DNA of 64,000 nucleotides, from the NCBI GenBank assembly GCA_028279245.1, contig JANQOE010000017.1:1-64000 (forward strand), written 5' to 3'. The notes under the pieces are model-generated. The model saw nothing but the letters and a program-made list of their open reading frames with translations. It was not told the origin of the DNA and did no database searches. The translations under genes and the position numbers were made by a program. Position 1 is the first letter of the stretch. Each line of letters begins with the position of its first letter. The DNA comes from Alphaproteobacteria bacterium (GTDB lineage: Bacteria > Pseudomonadota > Alphaproteobacteria > UBA6615). Shown piece by piece: positions 47,781-58,251 of the stretch.

Positions 47781-48617
47781 ATGACGAGCATAGCTTTGCT
47801 GGGCGCCGGGGGAAAAATGGGCTACCGGCTCTCGAAGAACCTGAAAGGCTCCCGTTTCGACGTCCGCCACGTCGAGATCAGCGATGCTGGCCGGCAACGC
47901 TTGAAGGACGACCTTGCGGTCGATTGCGTTGATCAGGATGCCGCGCTTGACGGCGCCGATGTCGTCGTCCTGGCGGTCCCTGATGTGCTGATCGGCCGGA
48001 TCTCGCACGGCATCGACGACAAGCTATCCAGCAGCACAATGGTCATGACCCTGGATCCGGCGGCGCCTTTCGCCGGCGAACTGCCACAACGGGCTGACCG
48101 AACCTATTTCATCACGCATCCATGTCACCCCCCGTTGTTTAACGATGAGACCACGGTGGAAGCGAAGCGTGACTTCTTCGGGGGCCTTCACGCGAAGCAA
48201 CATATCGTCTGTGCGCTGATGCAGGGGCCGGAGGACGCCTATGCACTCGGCGAGGAGATCGGCCGCACGATCTACGCGCCGGTTATGCGGTCGCACCGCG
48301 TGACGGTCGAACAGATGGCGATTCTAGAGCCGGCCTTGTCCGAGACGACGGCAGCGACGTGCGTGAGCGTGCTGCGCGAGGCGATGGACGAGGCCGTTCG
48401 TCGCGGTGTGCCGCCAGAGGCCGCGCGCGATTTCCTGCTGGGTCACCTCAACATCGAGATCGCGATTCTGTTCGAGGAGTTCCCTGGTGTCTTCTCCGAC
48501 GCCGCCAACAAGGCGATCAAACGGGCGAAGGACAAGATCTTCCAGCCGGACTGGAAATCAGTGTTCGAGCCCGAAGACGTCAAACAGCAGATCTACGATA
48601 TTACGAGGCCCGACTGA
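47781..48617 (+). CDS. apnO: Probable D-apionate oxidoisomerase (phosphogluconate-dehydrogenase-like)
   Basis: TSIALLGAGGKMGYRLSKNLKGSRFDVRHVEISDAGRQRL Rossmann start; FITHPCHPPLFNDE; context with RLP and kinase. Confidence 0.75.
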   Translation: MTSIALLGAGGKMGYRLSKNLKGSRFDVRHVEISDAGRQRLKDDLAVDCVDQDAALDGADVVVLAVPDVLIGRISHGIDDKLSSSTMVMTLDPAAPFAGELPQRADRTYFITHPCHPPLFNDETTVEAKRDFFGGLHAKQHIVCALMQGPEDAYALGEEIGRTIYAPVMRSHRVTVEQMAILEPALSETTAATCVSVLREAMDEAVRRGVPPEAARDFLLGHLNIEIAILFEEFPGVFSDAANKAIKRAKDKIFQPDWKSVFEPEDVKQQIYDITRPD

Positions 48618-48658
48618 CCGACGAGGGAGGCCGCGGTTACGCGTACCCTTAGTTGAGG

Positions 48659-48735
48659 TGGTCGGGACGCCCGGATTCGAACCGGGGACCTCCACCTCCC
48701 CATGGTGGCGCGCTACCAGGCTGCGCTACGTCCCG
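48659..48735 (-). tRNA. tRNA-Pro(GGG)
   Basis: Reverse strand CGGGACGTAGCGCAGCCTGGTAGCGCGCCACCATGGGGAGGTGGAGGTCCCCGGTTCGAATCCGGGCGTCCCGACCA; 7 bp acceptor stem, GGG in loop ATGGGGA, encoded CCA. Confidence 0.96.
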
Positions 48736-48775
48736 TGCGGCGGACTATAGCCGGACCGTCGGCAAATAAGAAAGC

Positions 48776-49309
48776 TTAGGATGAGCGATCGGGCAGCATT
48801 GACCGCAGCGCTTTGAGCTCTGCAAGGATTTCTTTGAGCTCGCCCCGGAGGGCCTCGTCAGGGCCAGCAGCCGCTGGGGCCTGCTGTTCGGTGACCGGCT
48901 GGACCGCGTCTGCTTGGACTGGGCCGTTCTGGACGGGCTCGGCAGCCCGCGGCTGTTCCGGAGCGGGGGCCGTTGGCTGTGGTTCCGGTTCCTTTAGGGC
49001 GTGGGCGCGTTTGACGGTTGCGATGGTCGCAGCTTTCAGGCTGCCGTCGCGGAGGAGGCGTTGGACGCCTTTGATGGTGTAGCCGTCGTCATACAGCAGT
49101 TCGCGAATGCGCTTTAGGAGTTGGACGTCTTCCGGGCGATAGTAGCGGCGGCCGCCACCCCGTTTTAGGGGGCGGACCTGGCTGAACTTGGTTTCCCAGA
49201 AGCGCAGGACATGCTGTTGCACGTCGAGTTCGTCGGCGACTTCGCTGATGGTGCGGAACGCGGCAGCGGATTTCTCCGTACGGCGCGCGGTCGATGGTGC
49301 GGGCGCCAC
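48776..49309 (-). CDS. MerR-family transcriptional regulator
   Basis: [70 protein letters not shown]; likely GTG start 49309, just after ihfA. Confidence 0.9.
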   Translation of the reverse strand: MAPAPSTARRTEKSAAAFRTISEVADELDVQQHVLRFWETKFSQVRPLKRGGGRRYYRPEDVQLLKRIRELLYDDGYTIKGVQRLLRDGSLKAATIATVKRAHALKEPEPQPTAPAPEQPRAAEPVQNGPVQADAVQPVTEQQAPAAAGPDEALRGELKEILAELKALRSMLPDRSS

Positions 49310-49314
49310 GCGGC

Positions 49315-49620
49315 TTAGACCTCGGTCTGCGCCGCGTTGATGCGGTCCTTCAGAACATGACTTGGCCGGAAGACGAGCACGCGCCGTGGGCGGATTGGGA
49401 CCTCTTCGCCGGTCTTGGGATTGCGCCCCATGCGCTCTCCCTTCTGGCGCACCGAGAAGCTGCCGAATGACGAGAGTTTCACCATCTCCCCACGACACAG
49501 CGCATCGGCCAATTCCGACAGCACAAGTTCGACAAGGTCAGATGATTCGTTTCGCGACAGCCCGACTTCTTGATAGACGGCCTCACTCAATTGGGCGCGC
49601 GTGACAGTCTCCCCCATCAT
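49315..49620 (-). CDS. ihfA: Integration host factor subunit alpha
   Basis: [32 protein letters not shown]...[41 protein letters not shown]. Confidence 0.96.
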   Translation of the reverse strand: MMGETVTRAQLSEAVYQEVGLSRNESSDLVELVLSELADALCRGEMVKLSSFGSFSVRQKGERMGRNPKTGEEVPIRPRRVLVFRPSHVLKDRINAAQTEV

Positions 49621-49729
49621 TCCTCTCTCCCACGCAACGAAGAACCCTCGGCCGAAATGGTATACAGGGTCAATAAATGCGTCAATATCAAAGGATTGCG
49701 GGGCAAGCTTAAACTGACTTTCCGACTCG

Positions 49730-50740
49730 TTACCAACGCAAAATGGCTGAACCCCAAGTGAGGCCGCCGCCGAGCGCCTCTAACACAACCAGTTGTCCCG
49801 CCTGAATGCGGCCGTCCGCCGCCGCTTCCGCGACCGCCAAGGGGATGGACGCCGCCGATGTATTGGCGTGCCGGTCGATTGTCATAACGACTCGCTCCGG
49901 CCCCAGCCCCAGTTTGCGGGACGTGCCATCGATGATGCGCTTGTTGGCTTGATGCGGAATGAACCAATCGATCTGTTCCGCCGGCAGGCCGGTGGCTTCC
50001 AGGGCTTCCTCGACGACGGCCGCCATCTTTTCGACACCGTGACGAAAGACCTCGCGGCCCTGCATGCGGAGATAGCCGGCTGACCCGGTCGATGACGGTC
50101 CGCCGTCGACGTACAGCATGTCGTGGTATCTGCCGTCGGCGTGCAGGTGGGTCGAGAGGATACCCCGATCCGCCGTCGTTCCCGCGCCGTCCTCGGCCCG
50201 CAATACCATCGCACCGGCGCCGTCGCCGAACAGCACGCAGGTGGTGCGATCCGTCCAGTCGAGAATGCGGGAGAAGGTCTCTGCCCCAACGACCAGCGCG
50301 GTTTCTGCTTGGCCCGCCTTGATGAAGTTGTCCGCCGTGGCGAGTGCGTAAACGAACCCACTGCAAACGGCTTGGACATCGAACGCGGCGCCACGGGTCA
50401 TCCCCAAAGCTTTCTGAATGACGGTAGCTGTGGCGGGAAAGGTCTCATCTGGGGTGGAGGTTGCCACGACTAGAAGATCGATGTCGGAGCCGGTCATGCT
50501 GGCGTCGTCCAGCGCGCGCCGGGCCGCCGCAATCCCGAGATCGGAGGTCAATTCGCCATCCGCCGCAATGTAACGCTGGCGGATGCCGGTTCGGCTGGTG
50601 ATCCATTCGTCGGAGGTGTCGATGCGTTTGGCCAACTCATCGTTGGTGACCACGCGTTCCGGCAGATAGGCCCCCGTGCCGACGGCGCATGAACGGCGGG
50701 TCGTCAAGAGACCGCTGCCTGCGCTTTTTCCTCGGCCCAC
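49730..50740 (-). CDS. fabH: 3-oxoacyl-ACP synthase III
   Basis: [39 protein letters not shown]...[16 protein letters not shown]...[13 protein letters not shown]. Confidence 0.97.
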   Translation of the reverse strand: MGRGKSAGSGLLTTRRSCAVGTGAYLPERVVTNDELAKRIDTSDEWITSRTGIRQRYIAADGELTSDLGIAAARRALDDASMTGSDIDLLVVATSTPDETFPATATVIQKALGMTRGAAFDVQAVCSGFVYALATADNFIKAGQAETALVVGAETFSRILDWTDRTTCVLFGDGAGAMVLRAEDGAGTTADRGILSTHLHADGRYHDMLYVDGGPSSTGSAGYLRMQGREVFRHGVEKMAAVVEEALEATGLPAEQIDWFIPHQANKRIIDGTSRKLGLGPERVVMTIDRHANTSAASIPLAVAEAAADGRIQAGQLVVLEALGGGLTWGSAILRW

Positions 50741-51756
50741 CGACCGGCGATCTGCGCGACCTGATCAGAGATCTTGCGGTTCACCGCCTGCCGGATCATG
50801 TCGGCCGCCACCCCAATCGCAGTGGCGAAGCCGAGCGCATCGGTGCCTCCATGGCTCTTCACACACACGCCGTTCAGCCCAAGCAACATGGCACCGTTAT
50901 AGCGCCGCGGATCGGTGCGTAGCCGCAATTTGTCGAGGGAGCGTTTGGCGAAGACGTAGCCGATCTTCGCAGCGAACGAACTGCGGAAGGCCTCGCGGAC
51001 AAAAACGCTGATCAGCTTCGCGGTGCCTTCCGCCGTCTTCAGAGCAACGTTGCCGGTGAAACCGTCGGTGACGATGACGTCGACCACCCCGGTCGAGATG
51101 TCGTCGCCTTCGATGAACCCTTGGAAATCAAGCGGCAGGTCGGACTCGCGTAGGATTTGTGCGGCCTGACGAAGGGGCTCGGTGCCCTTGATGTCTTCGG
51201 ATCCGATGTTGAGCAGGCCCACCTTCGGCTGTGGCGCGCCAAGCACGGTGCGGGCGAAGACCTCGCCCATGATCGAGAACTGGACCAGGTTCTTGGCATT
51301 GCAGACCGCGTTGGCGCCGAGGTCGAGCATGACGCTTTCGCCGCGCATCGTCGGGAAGAACGAAGTCATCGCCGGCCGATCGATACCCGGCAGTGTGCGC
51401 AGGACTAGGATCGCCATAGCCATCAGGGCGCCGGTATTACCGGCGGAGACGATGCCGTCGGCCCGGCCGTCCTTCACCGCATCGATCGCCAGACGCATGC
51501 TGGTGCTACGCCCGCTGCGCATGACCTGGGACGGCTTGTCGTCCGACTTGACGACATCGGTCGTGTGGTGGAGTTCGGCCACCTCGGAAAGCCCTTTGAG
51601 TTTCCGCAGACGATCTTCGATTTGGGCCGAGTCGCCGAACAGCAAAAACCGCAGGTCGGGGTGCCGCTGCCGGGCCATATTGGCGCCCGCGAGCACGATA
51701 TGGGGAGCGTTGTCGCCGCCCATCGCATCGAGGGCAATCGTGATCGGCTCGCTCAA
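50704..51756 (-). CDS. plsX: Phosphate acyltransferase
   Basis: [26 protein letters not shown]...[30 protein letters not shown]. Confidence 0.97.
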   Translation of the reverse strand: MSEPITIALDAMGGDNAPHIVLAGANMARQRHPDLRFLLFGDSAQIEDRLRKLKGLSEVAELHHTTDVVKSDDKPSQVMRSGRSTSMRLAIDAVKDGRADGIVSAGNTGALMAMAILVLRTLPGIDRPAMTSFFPTMRGESVMLDLGANAVCNAKNLVQFSIMGEVFARTVLGAPQPKVGLLNIGSEDIKGTEPLRQAAQILRESDLPLDFQGFIEGDDISTGVVDVIVTDGFTGNVALKTAEGTAKLISVFVREAFRSSFAAKIGYVFAKRSLDKLRLRTDPRRYNGAMLLGLNGVCVKSHGGTDALGFATAIGVAADMIRQAVNRKISDQVAQIAGRWAEEKAQAAVS

Positions 51757-51809
51757 GAGGCTACTCTATGTCGGCTCTGATGGCGCCGAGCGGGGTCAGA
51801 GGCCGCGCC

Positions 51810-51992
51810 CTAGGCGCCGGCAACCTCCGCTACTTCCCGTCCGTCATAATACCCGCAGTGGGGGCACACATGGTGTGGCCGCTTCAGCTCGCCGCAATTC
51901 GGGCATTCCGCCGACGAGGCTGCCTTCAGGGCGTGGTGGGAGCGGCGCATGTCGCGGCGCGATTTCGAAACCTTTTTCCTTGGAACTGCCAT
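51810..51992 (-). CDS. rpmF: 50S ribosomal protein L32
   Basis: [24 protein letters not shown]...[25 protein letters not shown]. Confidence 0.98.
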   Translation of the reverse strand: MAVPRKKVSKSRRDMRRSHHALKAASSAECPNCGELKRPHHVCPHCGYYDGREVAEVAGA

Positions 51993-52077
51993 ATGGGGAT
52001 CCCTTCGCTGGCCGATCCTTGGCCCGGCCAGCGCTATTATACAAAAAATCGTTTCCGAGCAAGAAGTGAGCGCATTC

Positions 52078-52566
52078 TTAGCGCTTTAGCTGGCGAAGTA
52101 CAGCAAAAGGGCTCTCGCCATCTTCCCGGTAGCGAGAGTCTAGAGTTGCTCCCGGCGCGCGGGGGTACGGATCCAGCGCCAACCCGAATTCCTGGGCGAC
52201 CAGTTCCCCCAGATCGAGTTCCGGCGTCAGTGGCTCCGTATCCTCATCCGGCTGCTCCGGCAGCTCTGGGTCAATCGGGCTCGCGGTGTAGCGCCGCCTG
52301 AAAGCGGCTTCGACGCTGGTTGGAAACGGCTCCAGCGTGACCACGCAGACCTGCTGCGCCGTAGCTTCTAGCGAGCCGGAAACGACTACATCGCCACTGT
52401 CTTCCCGGTAGGCCTCCAGGCGCGCGTTCACGCTTTCCAGCGCTGGAATGCTGAAACGCTCGGCTAGCCGCGCCCGCTGCGTTTCGTCCGCCTCCAGGTC
52501 GAAAACGCTGGCTTCCGGGCCCAGGGCATCGGCTGCGACGACCTTGGTGAAGCTACGCGGACTCAT
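52078..52566 (-). CDS. YceD/DUF177 family protein
   Basis: [27 protein letters not shown]...[23 protein letters not shown]; beside rpmF. Confidence 0.88.
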   Translation of the reverse strand: MSPRSFTKVVAADALGPEASVFDLEADETQRARLAERFSIPALESVNARLEAYREDSGDVVVSGSLEATAQQVCVVTLEPFPTSVEAAFRRRYTASPIDPELPEQPDEDTEPLTPELDLGELVAQEFGLALDPYPRAPGATLDSRYREDGESPFAVLRQLKR

Positions 52567-53114
52567 TCCCTAGCCCCTACCGGCGGCTGACCGAAGGCGG
52601 CGCGGCCGGTCAGTAATTCGGCACAATCTTGGGACGCCAGATGCTCGGCCTCTCGCCGGATGTAGGACCCAAGGCTGGCGACCTGTTCAGCGGAGGGCTG
52701 AGAGTCACTATAGAGATTGCGCCTAAGCGCTTCCGTCAGAGACTCTTCCGCCCTGAGGCTGCCATCGTAGGCTTGGATCCGGCCATAGAGGTTCGTGGCG
52801 AGTTGCTTGACCTTTTTGCCGATGCTCATGTCGCCGATGCCCATCTCCCGCAGGCTGCGGTCCATGTCGGCAAACATCAGGTCATGTAGCTCCTGGGCCC
52901 GCGCCCGCCCCGGCTGGCCGCAAGCCTTCAGGCGGCGGAACAGCAGGAATACGTGGACGCAAATCAGCTCAAACCGGCCCCGGACGGTGTCGGCAACCCC
53001 CTGATACAGATAGAATTCCTCGCGGCGGGCCTGGGCCACGGCAGCGGCATAGAGGTGTTCGGCCGGGGTGTCGCCGGCCCGCAGACGCTGGGTGAGTTTA
53101 GCTAGTACGCGCAT
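52563..53114 (-). CDS. Ubiquinol-cytochrome c chaperone (CBP3-like) family protein
   Basis: HLYAAAVAQARREEFYLYQGVADTVRGRFELICVHVFLLFRRLK. Confidence 0.88.
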   Translation of the reverse strand: MRVLAKLTQRLRAGDTPAEHLYAAAVAQARREEFYLYQGVADTVRGRFELICVHVFLLFRRLKACGQPGRARAQELHDLMFADMDRSLREMGIGDMSIGKKVKQLATNLYGRIQAYDGSLRAEESLTEALRRNLYSDSQPSAEQVASLGSYIRREAEHLASQDCAELLTGRAAFGQPPVGARE

Positions 53115-53198
53115 ATAGCCTCCAAGCGGCGGCCGATTGACACCGGTTCCAGCCAGGTGTCAAGTTCAGCGCCGAGTGCTTTGGAACCATGAGACCTT

Positions 53199-53639
53199 GT
53201 GATGAAATATAGGGCGTTTGCGGCGGTCGTTGGGGCTGGCCTTTTCTTGGCCGCATGTTCGCCGGTGGTCTCGACCCATGGGCTCGAGCCGGATCCCGAC
53301 GCACTGGCCGCGGTCACGCCCGGCCAAAGCGACAAGGCGGACGTCGAGACCAAGCTCGGCACTCCAGCCACCGTCAGCACCTTTCATGACGATGTCTGGT
53401 ACTACATGATCGAGACGCGATCACAACGCGCGTTTTTCGACCCCAAGGTCTTGGAGCGAAAGATCATCGCGATCACGTTCGATCAGCAGAGCGTTGTCGA
53501 CGACGTCTTTACCTACACCGAATTGGACGGCAAAGACGTGAAGATCGTCAGCCGCGTCACCCCGACCGCGGGGAACGAGCTGACGATCCTGCAACAGCTG
53601 TTCGGCAACCTCGGCAGATTCTCCGGGGCGTCGAACTAG
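53199..53639 (+). CDS. bamE: Outer membrane protein assembly factor BamE (SmpA/OmlA)
   Basis: Lipobox FLAAC; VTPGQSDKADVETKLGTPATVSTFHDDVWYYMIETRSQRAFFDPKVLERKIIAITFD. Confidence 0.88.
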   Translation: MMKYRAFAAVVGAGLFLAACSPVVSTHGLEPDPDALAAVTPGQSDKADVETKLGTPATVSTFHDDVWYYMIETRSQRAFFDPKVLERKIIAITFDQQSVVDDVFTYTELDGKDVKIVSRVTPTAGNELTILQQLFGNLGRFSGASN

Positions 53640-53642
53640 TCC

Positions 53643-55751
53643 CTAGGCAAGTCCCGCTAGCAGCAGCAGCGCGACAATGTTGGTGATCTTGATCATCGGG
53701 TTCACCGCCGGGCCGGCGGTGTCCTTGTAAGGATCACCGACCGTATCGCCGGTCACCGCCGCCTTATGGGCTTCCGAGCCTTTGCCGCCATGGTTGCCGT
53801 CTTCGATGTACTTCTTGGCGTTGTCCCAGGCACCACCACCGGCAGTCATGGAGATTGCGACAAACAAGCCGGTCACGATAACGCCGAGCAACATGGCCCC
53901 GACCGCAGAGAATGCCGCTGATTTCCCGGCGATGATCAGCACCACCACGTACACGACGATCGGGGCCAAGACCGGCAGCAGCGACGGCACGATCATTTCG
54001 CGAATAGCCGCCTTGGTGAGCAGATCGACGGCCCGGCTGTAGTCCGGCTTGCCGGTGCCTTCCATAATGCCGGGGATCTCTTTGAACTGCCGCCGCACCT
54101 CAACGACGACTGCGCCCGCGGCACGGCCGACGGCAGTCATGCTCAGCGCGCCAAACAGGTATGGCAACAAACCGCCAATGATCAGGCCGACCACGACGAA
54201 CGGATTGTTCAGCGAGAAGTCGAGTTCGATCCCCTCGAAGTACGGATGGCTGGCCGGGTCCGCGATAAAGAAGTCCAGATCCGACGTGTAGGCGGCGAAC
54301 AGCACCAGCGCGCCGAGACCTGCGGAAGCAATTGCGTAGCCCTTGGTCACGGCCTTGGTGGTGTTGCCCACGGCGTCCAAAGCATCGGTGGTCTTGCGAA
54401 CGTCCGCTTCGAGGTCCGCCATCTCGGCGATGCCGCCGGCGTTGTCGGTGACCGGACCGTAGGCGTCCAACGCCACGACCATACCGGCAAGGGCCAGCAT
54501 GCTGGTGACGGCAATTGCGATGCCGAGCAAGCCAGCTAGGAGGAACGTGATGATAATGGCGGCGCAGATGATGATGGCCGGCACAGCTGTCGCCTCCATA
54601 GAGACGGCAAGGCCTTGAATCACGTTAGTCCCGTGACCGGTTGTGGAGGCCTGGGCCACGGACCGGACCGGTCGGTATTCGGTGCCGGTGTAGTATTCGG
54701 TGATCCAGATCATCAGTCCGGTGACGATGATGCCGACGACCGCGGAGAGGAACAGTGAGAAGCCGCTGAATGTCTTCCCGCCAACAGTGAAGCTCTCACC
54801 GAAGCCGATAACCAAACCGGTCACTATGGCAATGCCGACCAAGGACAGCGCTGCGGCGGCGATGAACCCACGATACAACGCGCCCATAATGCTTTGGTTG
54901 TCGCCAAGCTTCACGAAGTAGGTGCCGGCCACTGAGGCGATGATGCAGACGCCGCCGATCGCCAGCGGATAGACCATCATCGGCGCCATCTGTTCGCTGC
55001 CAAAGAAGAAGATCGACGCCAACACCATCGTCGCGACAACTGTCACCGCGTAAGTTTCGAATAGGTCGGCGGCCATGCCAGCGCAGTCACCAACATTGTC
55101 CCCGACGTTGTCGGCGATCACCGCGGCGTTGCGCGGATCGTCCTCGGGAATGCCGGCTTCAACCTTACCAACCAGGCCGGCGCCGACGTCGGCGCCCTTG
55201 GTGAAGATACCGCCGCCGAGACGGGCGAAGATCGAGATCAGCGACGCGCCGAAACCGAGCGCCACCAGCGGATCGATCAGATGCCGCTCCTCAGCGCCCG
55301 AGGAGAGCAGGTATCCGAAGTAACCGGCGACCGCGAGCAGCGCCAGGCCCGCAACCAGCATTCCGGTAATCGCGCCGGAACGAAACGCGATGTCGAGCCC
55401 CTCACCCAAACCTTTGCGGGCGGCTTCCGCGGTGCGCACATTGGCACGGACCGAGATGTGCATGCCGATGTAGCCGGCAGCGCCGGACAGGATCGCGCCG
55501 ATGATGAAGCCAATGGCGACCCGCAGGTCGAAAACAAAGAACAGAATGACGGCAATGACAATGCCAACAATACCGATCGTCGTGTATTGGCGGTTCAGGT
55601 AGGCACTGGCGCCTTCCTGGACCGCGCCCGAGATCTCCTGCATCCGCGCGGAGCCTGCGCTTGCCCCAAGCACGGCTCTGGAGGTCCAAATGCCGTAGGC
55701 AACCGCCAGGATGCCACAAGCGATTGCAAACCAGACTGTCGCAGTCATCAT
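53643..55751 (-). CDS. hppA: Membrane-bound H+-translocating pyrophosphatase
   Basis: [89 protein letters not shown]. Confidence 0.98.
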   Translation of the reverse strand: MMTATVWFAIACGILAVAYGIWTSRAVLGASAGSARMQEISGAVQEGASAYLNRQYTTIGIVGIVIAVILFFVFDLRVAIGFIIGAILSGAAGYIGMHISVRANVRTAEAARKGLGEGLDIAFRSGAITGMLVAGLALLAVAGYFGYLLSSGAEERHLIDPLVALGFGASLISIFARLGGGIFTKGADVGAGLVGKVEAGIPEDDPRNAAVIADNVGDNVGDCAGMAADLFETYAVTVVATMVLASIFFFGSEQMAPMMVYPLAIGGVCIIASVAGTYFVKLGDNQSIMGALYRGFIAAAALSLVGIAIVTGLVIGFGESFTVGGKTFSGFSLFLSAVVGIIVTGLMIWITEYYTGTEYRPVRSVAQASTTGHGTNVIQGLAVSMEATAVPAIIICAAIIITFLLAGLLGIAIAVTSMLALAGMVVALDAYGPVTDNAGGIAEMADLEADVRKTTDALDAVGNTTKAVTKGYAIASAGLGALVLFAAYTSDLDFFIADPASHPYFEGIELDFSLNNPFVVVGLIIGGLLPYLFGALSMTAVGRAAGAVVVEVRRQFKEIPGIMEGTGKPDYSRAVDLLTKAAIREMIVPSLLPVLAPIVVYVVVLIIAGKSAAFSAVGAMLLGVIVTGLFVAISMTAGGGAWDNAKKYIEDGNHGGKGSEAHKAAVTGDTVGDPYKDTAGPAVNPMIKITNIVALLLLAGLA

Positions 55752-55863
55752 CGTTCCTTAAGTGGATTAACGGAGGTCGTTTCCCGCGGCGCAGGACGCG
55801 AAAGCGCCGGGAACATGCCAAAAAGGTTACACTAAGGCAACTGCGGGCTGTGAGCCGGCCGGA

Positions 55864-56310
55864 TTACCCGCTGTGGCTTCGGGTGACCCCCTCGACCAGC
55901 ACCTCGTCCACGACCCCTTTGCCGAACAGGTGGTCGGCGACCAGCTGAAAGGCCCGTTTGATCTCAATCGGGCCGTATTCCTGGTTCAGGCGGCTCTCGG
56001 TCTCGGCAAGTTGATGGAGGGCGCGGACAAACGCATCTTCCAGTTTTGGCATCTGCTCCAGGACGGTCGCGCGTTCTTCGTTGCCGGTCACCTCGAGTAG
56101 CACGAGCGCGGATAGGATCCCCACCGGCTTGTCGCCATCGAATAGCGTTGCCGAAAACTGGGGCAGCCGCAGCAGCGCCGATTCGCCGCCGCCTTTGCCC
56201 TCATCCTTGCCACCACCAGCCGCCATGGCTGACGTGGCGGTTGTCCCGACGATGGCCGCAACGATGAGGAGGATGGCGAACGCCTTAAGGTATCGAGAAG
56301 TGAGTGAAAC
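55864..56310 (-). CDS. Hypothetical membrane-anchored protein, FliL-like
   Basis: N-terminal TM (YLKAFAILLIVAAIVGTTATSAMA), then VLLEVTGNEERATVLEQMPKLEDAFVRALHQLAE; start uncertain (overlaps thiL). Confidence 0.6.
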   Translation of the reverse strand, partial: VSLTSRYLKAFAILLIVAAIVGTTATSAMAAGGGKDEGKGGGESALLRLPQFSATLFDGDKPVGILSALVLLEVTGNEERATVLEQMPKLEDAFVRALHQLAETESRLNQEYGPIEIKRAFQLVADHLFGKGVVDEVLVEGVTRSHSG

Positions 56311-57274
56311 CTTGCCGTTCGATGGAGACTGTTGCGCCACTGCCGTCAACAACTCTAACTCCCTCACCCTTGGTGATCCGGCCGACCTTGGTTAACGGCA
56401 GGGCAAGTTCTTCAGCGAGCCTCTCGACCGAAGGTGCCTGGTCGGCACGGGCGGTGAACGCCAGTTCGTAATCGTCGCCGCCGGTTATCAGGCTAGTTAA
56501 CAGGTGTTGATCGTTGGTTACTTCCCCGGCGGCGACGGGCGACAGGGGGACCGCCGGGGCTTCCAGGGTGGCCCCCACCCCGGAGGCGGCGCAAAGGTGG
56601 CCCAGATCGGCCACCAGACCATCGGAGATGTCCAAGCAGGCGGATGCCAGGCCGCGGAGGCGGCGGCCCAGGGCGACCCGGGGTTCCGGGCGGTGGAAGC
56701 GGCCCGTTAGGAATGTGGCCGAACCCCGGTCCAGATCTCTCCCGTCGCGGGCCACCAGTAGGCCCAGATGGGCGTCGCCGATCGTTCCGCTGACATAGAT
56801 CTCGTCGCCCAGGCTGGCGCCTGCTCTGGTCAAGGCCTGGCCCTGCTCGACCCAGCCGAGTGCCGTGATCGAAAAAAGGTTGGCCGGGGCGCGTACCGTG
56901 TCGCCGCCGATGAGGTGGAGATCAAAAGCGGCCTGGTCCGCTGCCAGCCCGCTGACGAACGCTTCGAGCCAACCGAGGGACGTCTCCGCAGTGCACGCCA
57001 GGGTGAGGAGATAGGCTGCCGGTGCGGCCCCCATACTAGCCAGATCCGACAGATTCACGCGCAACAGCTTGCGGCCGATTTCCGCCGGCGGATCGTCTGG
57101 CAGGTAGTGCACGCCGGCTGCCATGGCGTCGGTGGTCGCGACCAGGTCGAAGCCAGACCTCGGCGTTAGCAGCGCGGCGTCGTCGGTTAAGCCAAATGAT
57201 CCTGCCGCTTCTTTGGCAAGGGGCGCGAGAAGCCGGTCAATGAGACCGAATTCGTCGAACTGCCCCGGTGGCAT
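56285..57274 (-). CDS. thiL: Thiamine-monophosphate kinase
   Basis: FGLTDDAALLTPRSGFDLVATTDAMAAGVHYLPDDPPAEIGRKLLRVNLSDLASMGAAP. Confidence 0.96.
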   Translation of the reverse strand: MPPGQFDEFGLIDRLLAPLAKEAAGSFGLTDDAALLTPRSGFDLVATTDAMAAGVHYLPDDPPAEIGRKLLRVNLSDLASMGAAPAAYLLTLACTAETSLGWLEAFVSGLAADQAAFDLHLIGGDTVRAPANLFSITALGWVEQGQALTRAGASLGDEIYVSGTIGDAHLGLLVARDGRDLDRGSATFLTGRFHRPEPRVALGRRLRGLASACLDISDGLVADLGHLCAASGVGATLEAPAVPLSPVAAGEVTNDQHLLTSLITGGDDYELAFTARADQAPSVERLAEELALPLTKVGRITKGEGVRVVDGSGATVSIERQGFTHFSIP

Positions 57275-57283
57275 GGCGGTTTC

Positions 57284-57790
57284 TTAGGCTTCCAGGTCGC
57301 GCAAGCTCCGCGCCGCGCGGTCCAACACGGCATTCACCAGGGCCGGTTCCTTCCCTGCATAGAAGGCATGGGCGATGTCGACATACTCGTTGATGATGAT
57401 GGCGACGTCGACGTCCGGCCGGTCACGGAGTTCGAGCACGCCGCAGCGCAGAATGGTCCGGAGCAGCACTTCGAGCCGTTCGGACCGGTTCTCACGGGAG
57501 AGCGCGGCGGTAATCGCCTCGTCCAGCGCCGCCGCCGATGCGCTGACGTTGCGGACGATGTCGGCGAACAGCTTCTGACCACGGGCGGGGATCGTGCCGT
57601 AGGCGCGGGCGGACTCGTCCAGGCGATGCTCCAGGAACTCTTGGAGAATGGTATCCGCGGCGGCCCCGGTCATCTCGTGTTGGTAAACGGCCTGCACGGC
57701 CAGCAAACGGGCGGTTCGGGTTCGCTGTGGCGGCGCGGCGGGCGCCGAGCCCGCCCGCTCTGCCTCGTTCGGTTCGGCCACCGCGATCAC
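57284..57790 (-). CDS. nusB: Transcription antitermination factor NusB
   Basis: RLLAVQAVYQHEMTG...LRTILRCGVLELRDRPDVDVAIIINEYVDIAHAFYAGKEPALVNAVLD. Confidence 0.95.
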   Translation of the reverse strand: MIAVAEPNEAERAGSAPAAPPQRTRTARLLAVQAVYQHEMTGAAADTILQEFLEHRLDESARAYGTIPARGQKLFADIVRNVSASAAALDEAITAALSRENRSERLEVLLRTILRCGVLELRDRPDVDVAIIINEYVDIAHAFYAGKEPALVNAVLDRAARSLRDLEA

Positions 57791-58251
57791 CGGGGGTACA
57801 GGTTGAAGTGCCGCTTCACGTCGAGCATCTGTAAGCAGGCCCGGGCGGCCTCGCCCCCTTTGTTCCGACGGTCGACGGCGGCGCGCTCCTTGGCTTGGTC
57901 GCGGTTTTCGACGGTGACGATGCCATAGCCAACGGCAAGGCTGTAGCGGCAGGCTAGATCCTGCAGGGCCCGCGCCGACTCGCCGCAGACGTAGTCATAG
58001 TGGCTGGTTTCGCCGCGGATGACGCAACCGAGGGCGATGAAACCGTCGAACCGGCGGCGCCCGGCATAGAAGTCCATCGCCCGCACGGAGATGGCGATGG
58101 CGGCGGGAATCTCGAAGGCGCCGGGCACTTCAACACGTTCGTAGATGGCTTCCCGTTCATCCAGCACCGCGGTCGCGCCACGCACCAACTCGGCGCAGAT
58201 ATCCTGGTAGTAGGGCGCCTCGACGATGAGGATATTGGGTCGGTCAACCAC
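57787..58251 (-). CDS. ribH: 6,7-dimethyl-8-ribityllumazine synthase
   Basis: NILIVEAPYYQDICAELVRGA...VPGAFEIPAAIAIS...FDGFIALGCVIRGETSHYDYVCGESARALQDLA. Confidence 0.96.
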   Translation of the reverse strand: MVDRPNILIVEAPYYQDICAELVRGATAVLDEREAIYERVEVPGAFEIPAAIAISVRAMDFYAGRRRFDGFIALGCVIRGETSHYDYVCGESARALQDLACRYSLAVGYGIVTVENRDQAKERAAVDRRNKGGEAARACLQMLDVKRHFNLYPR

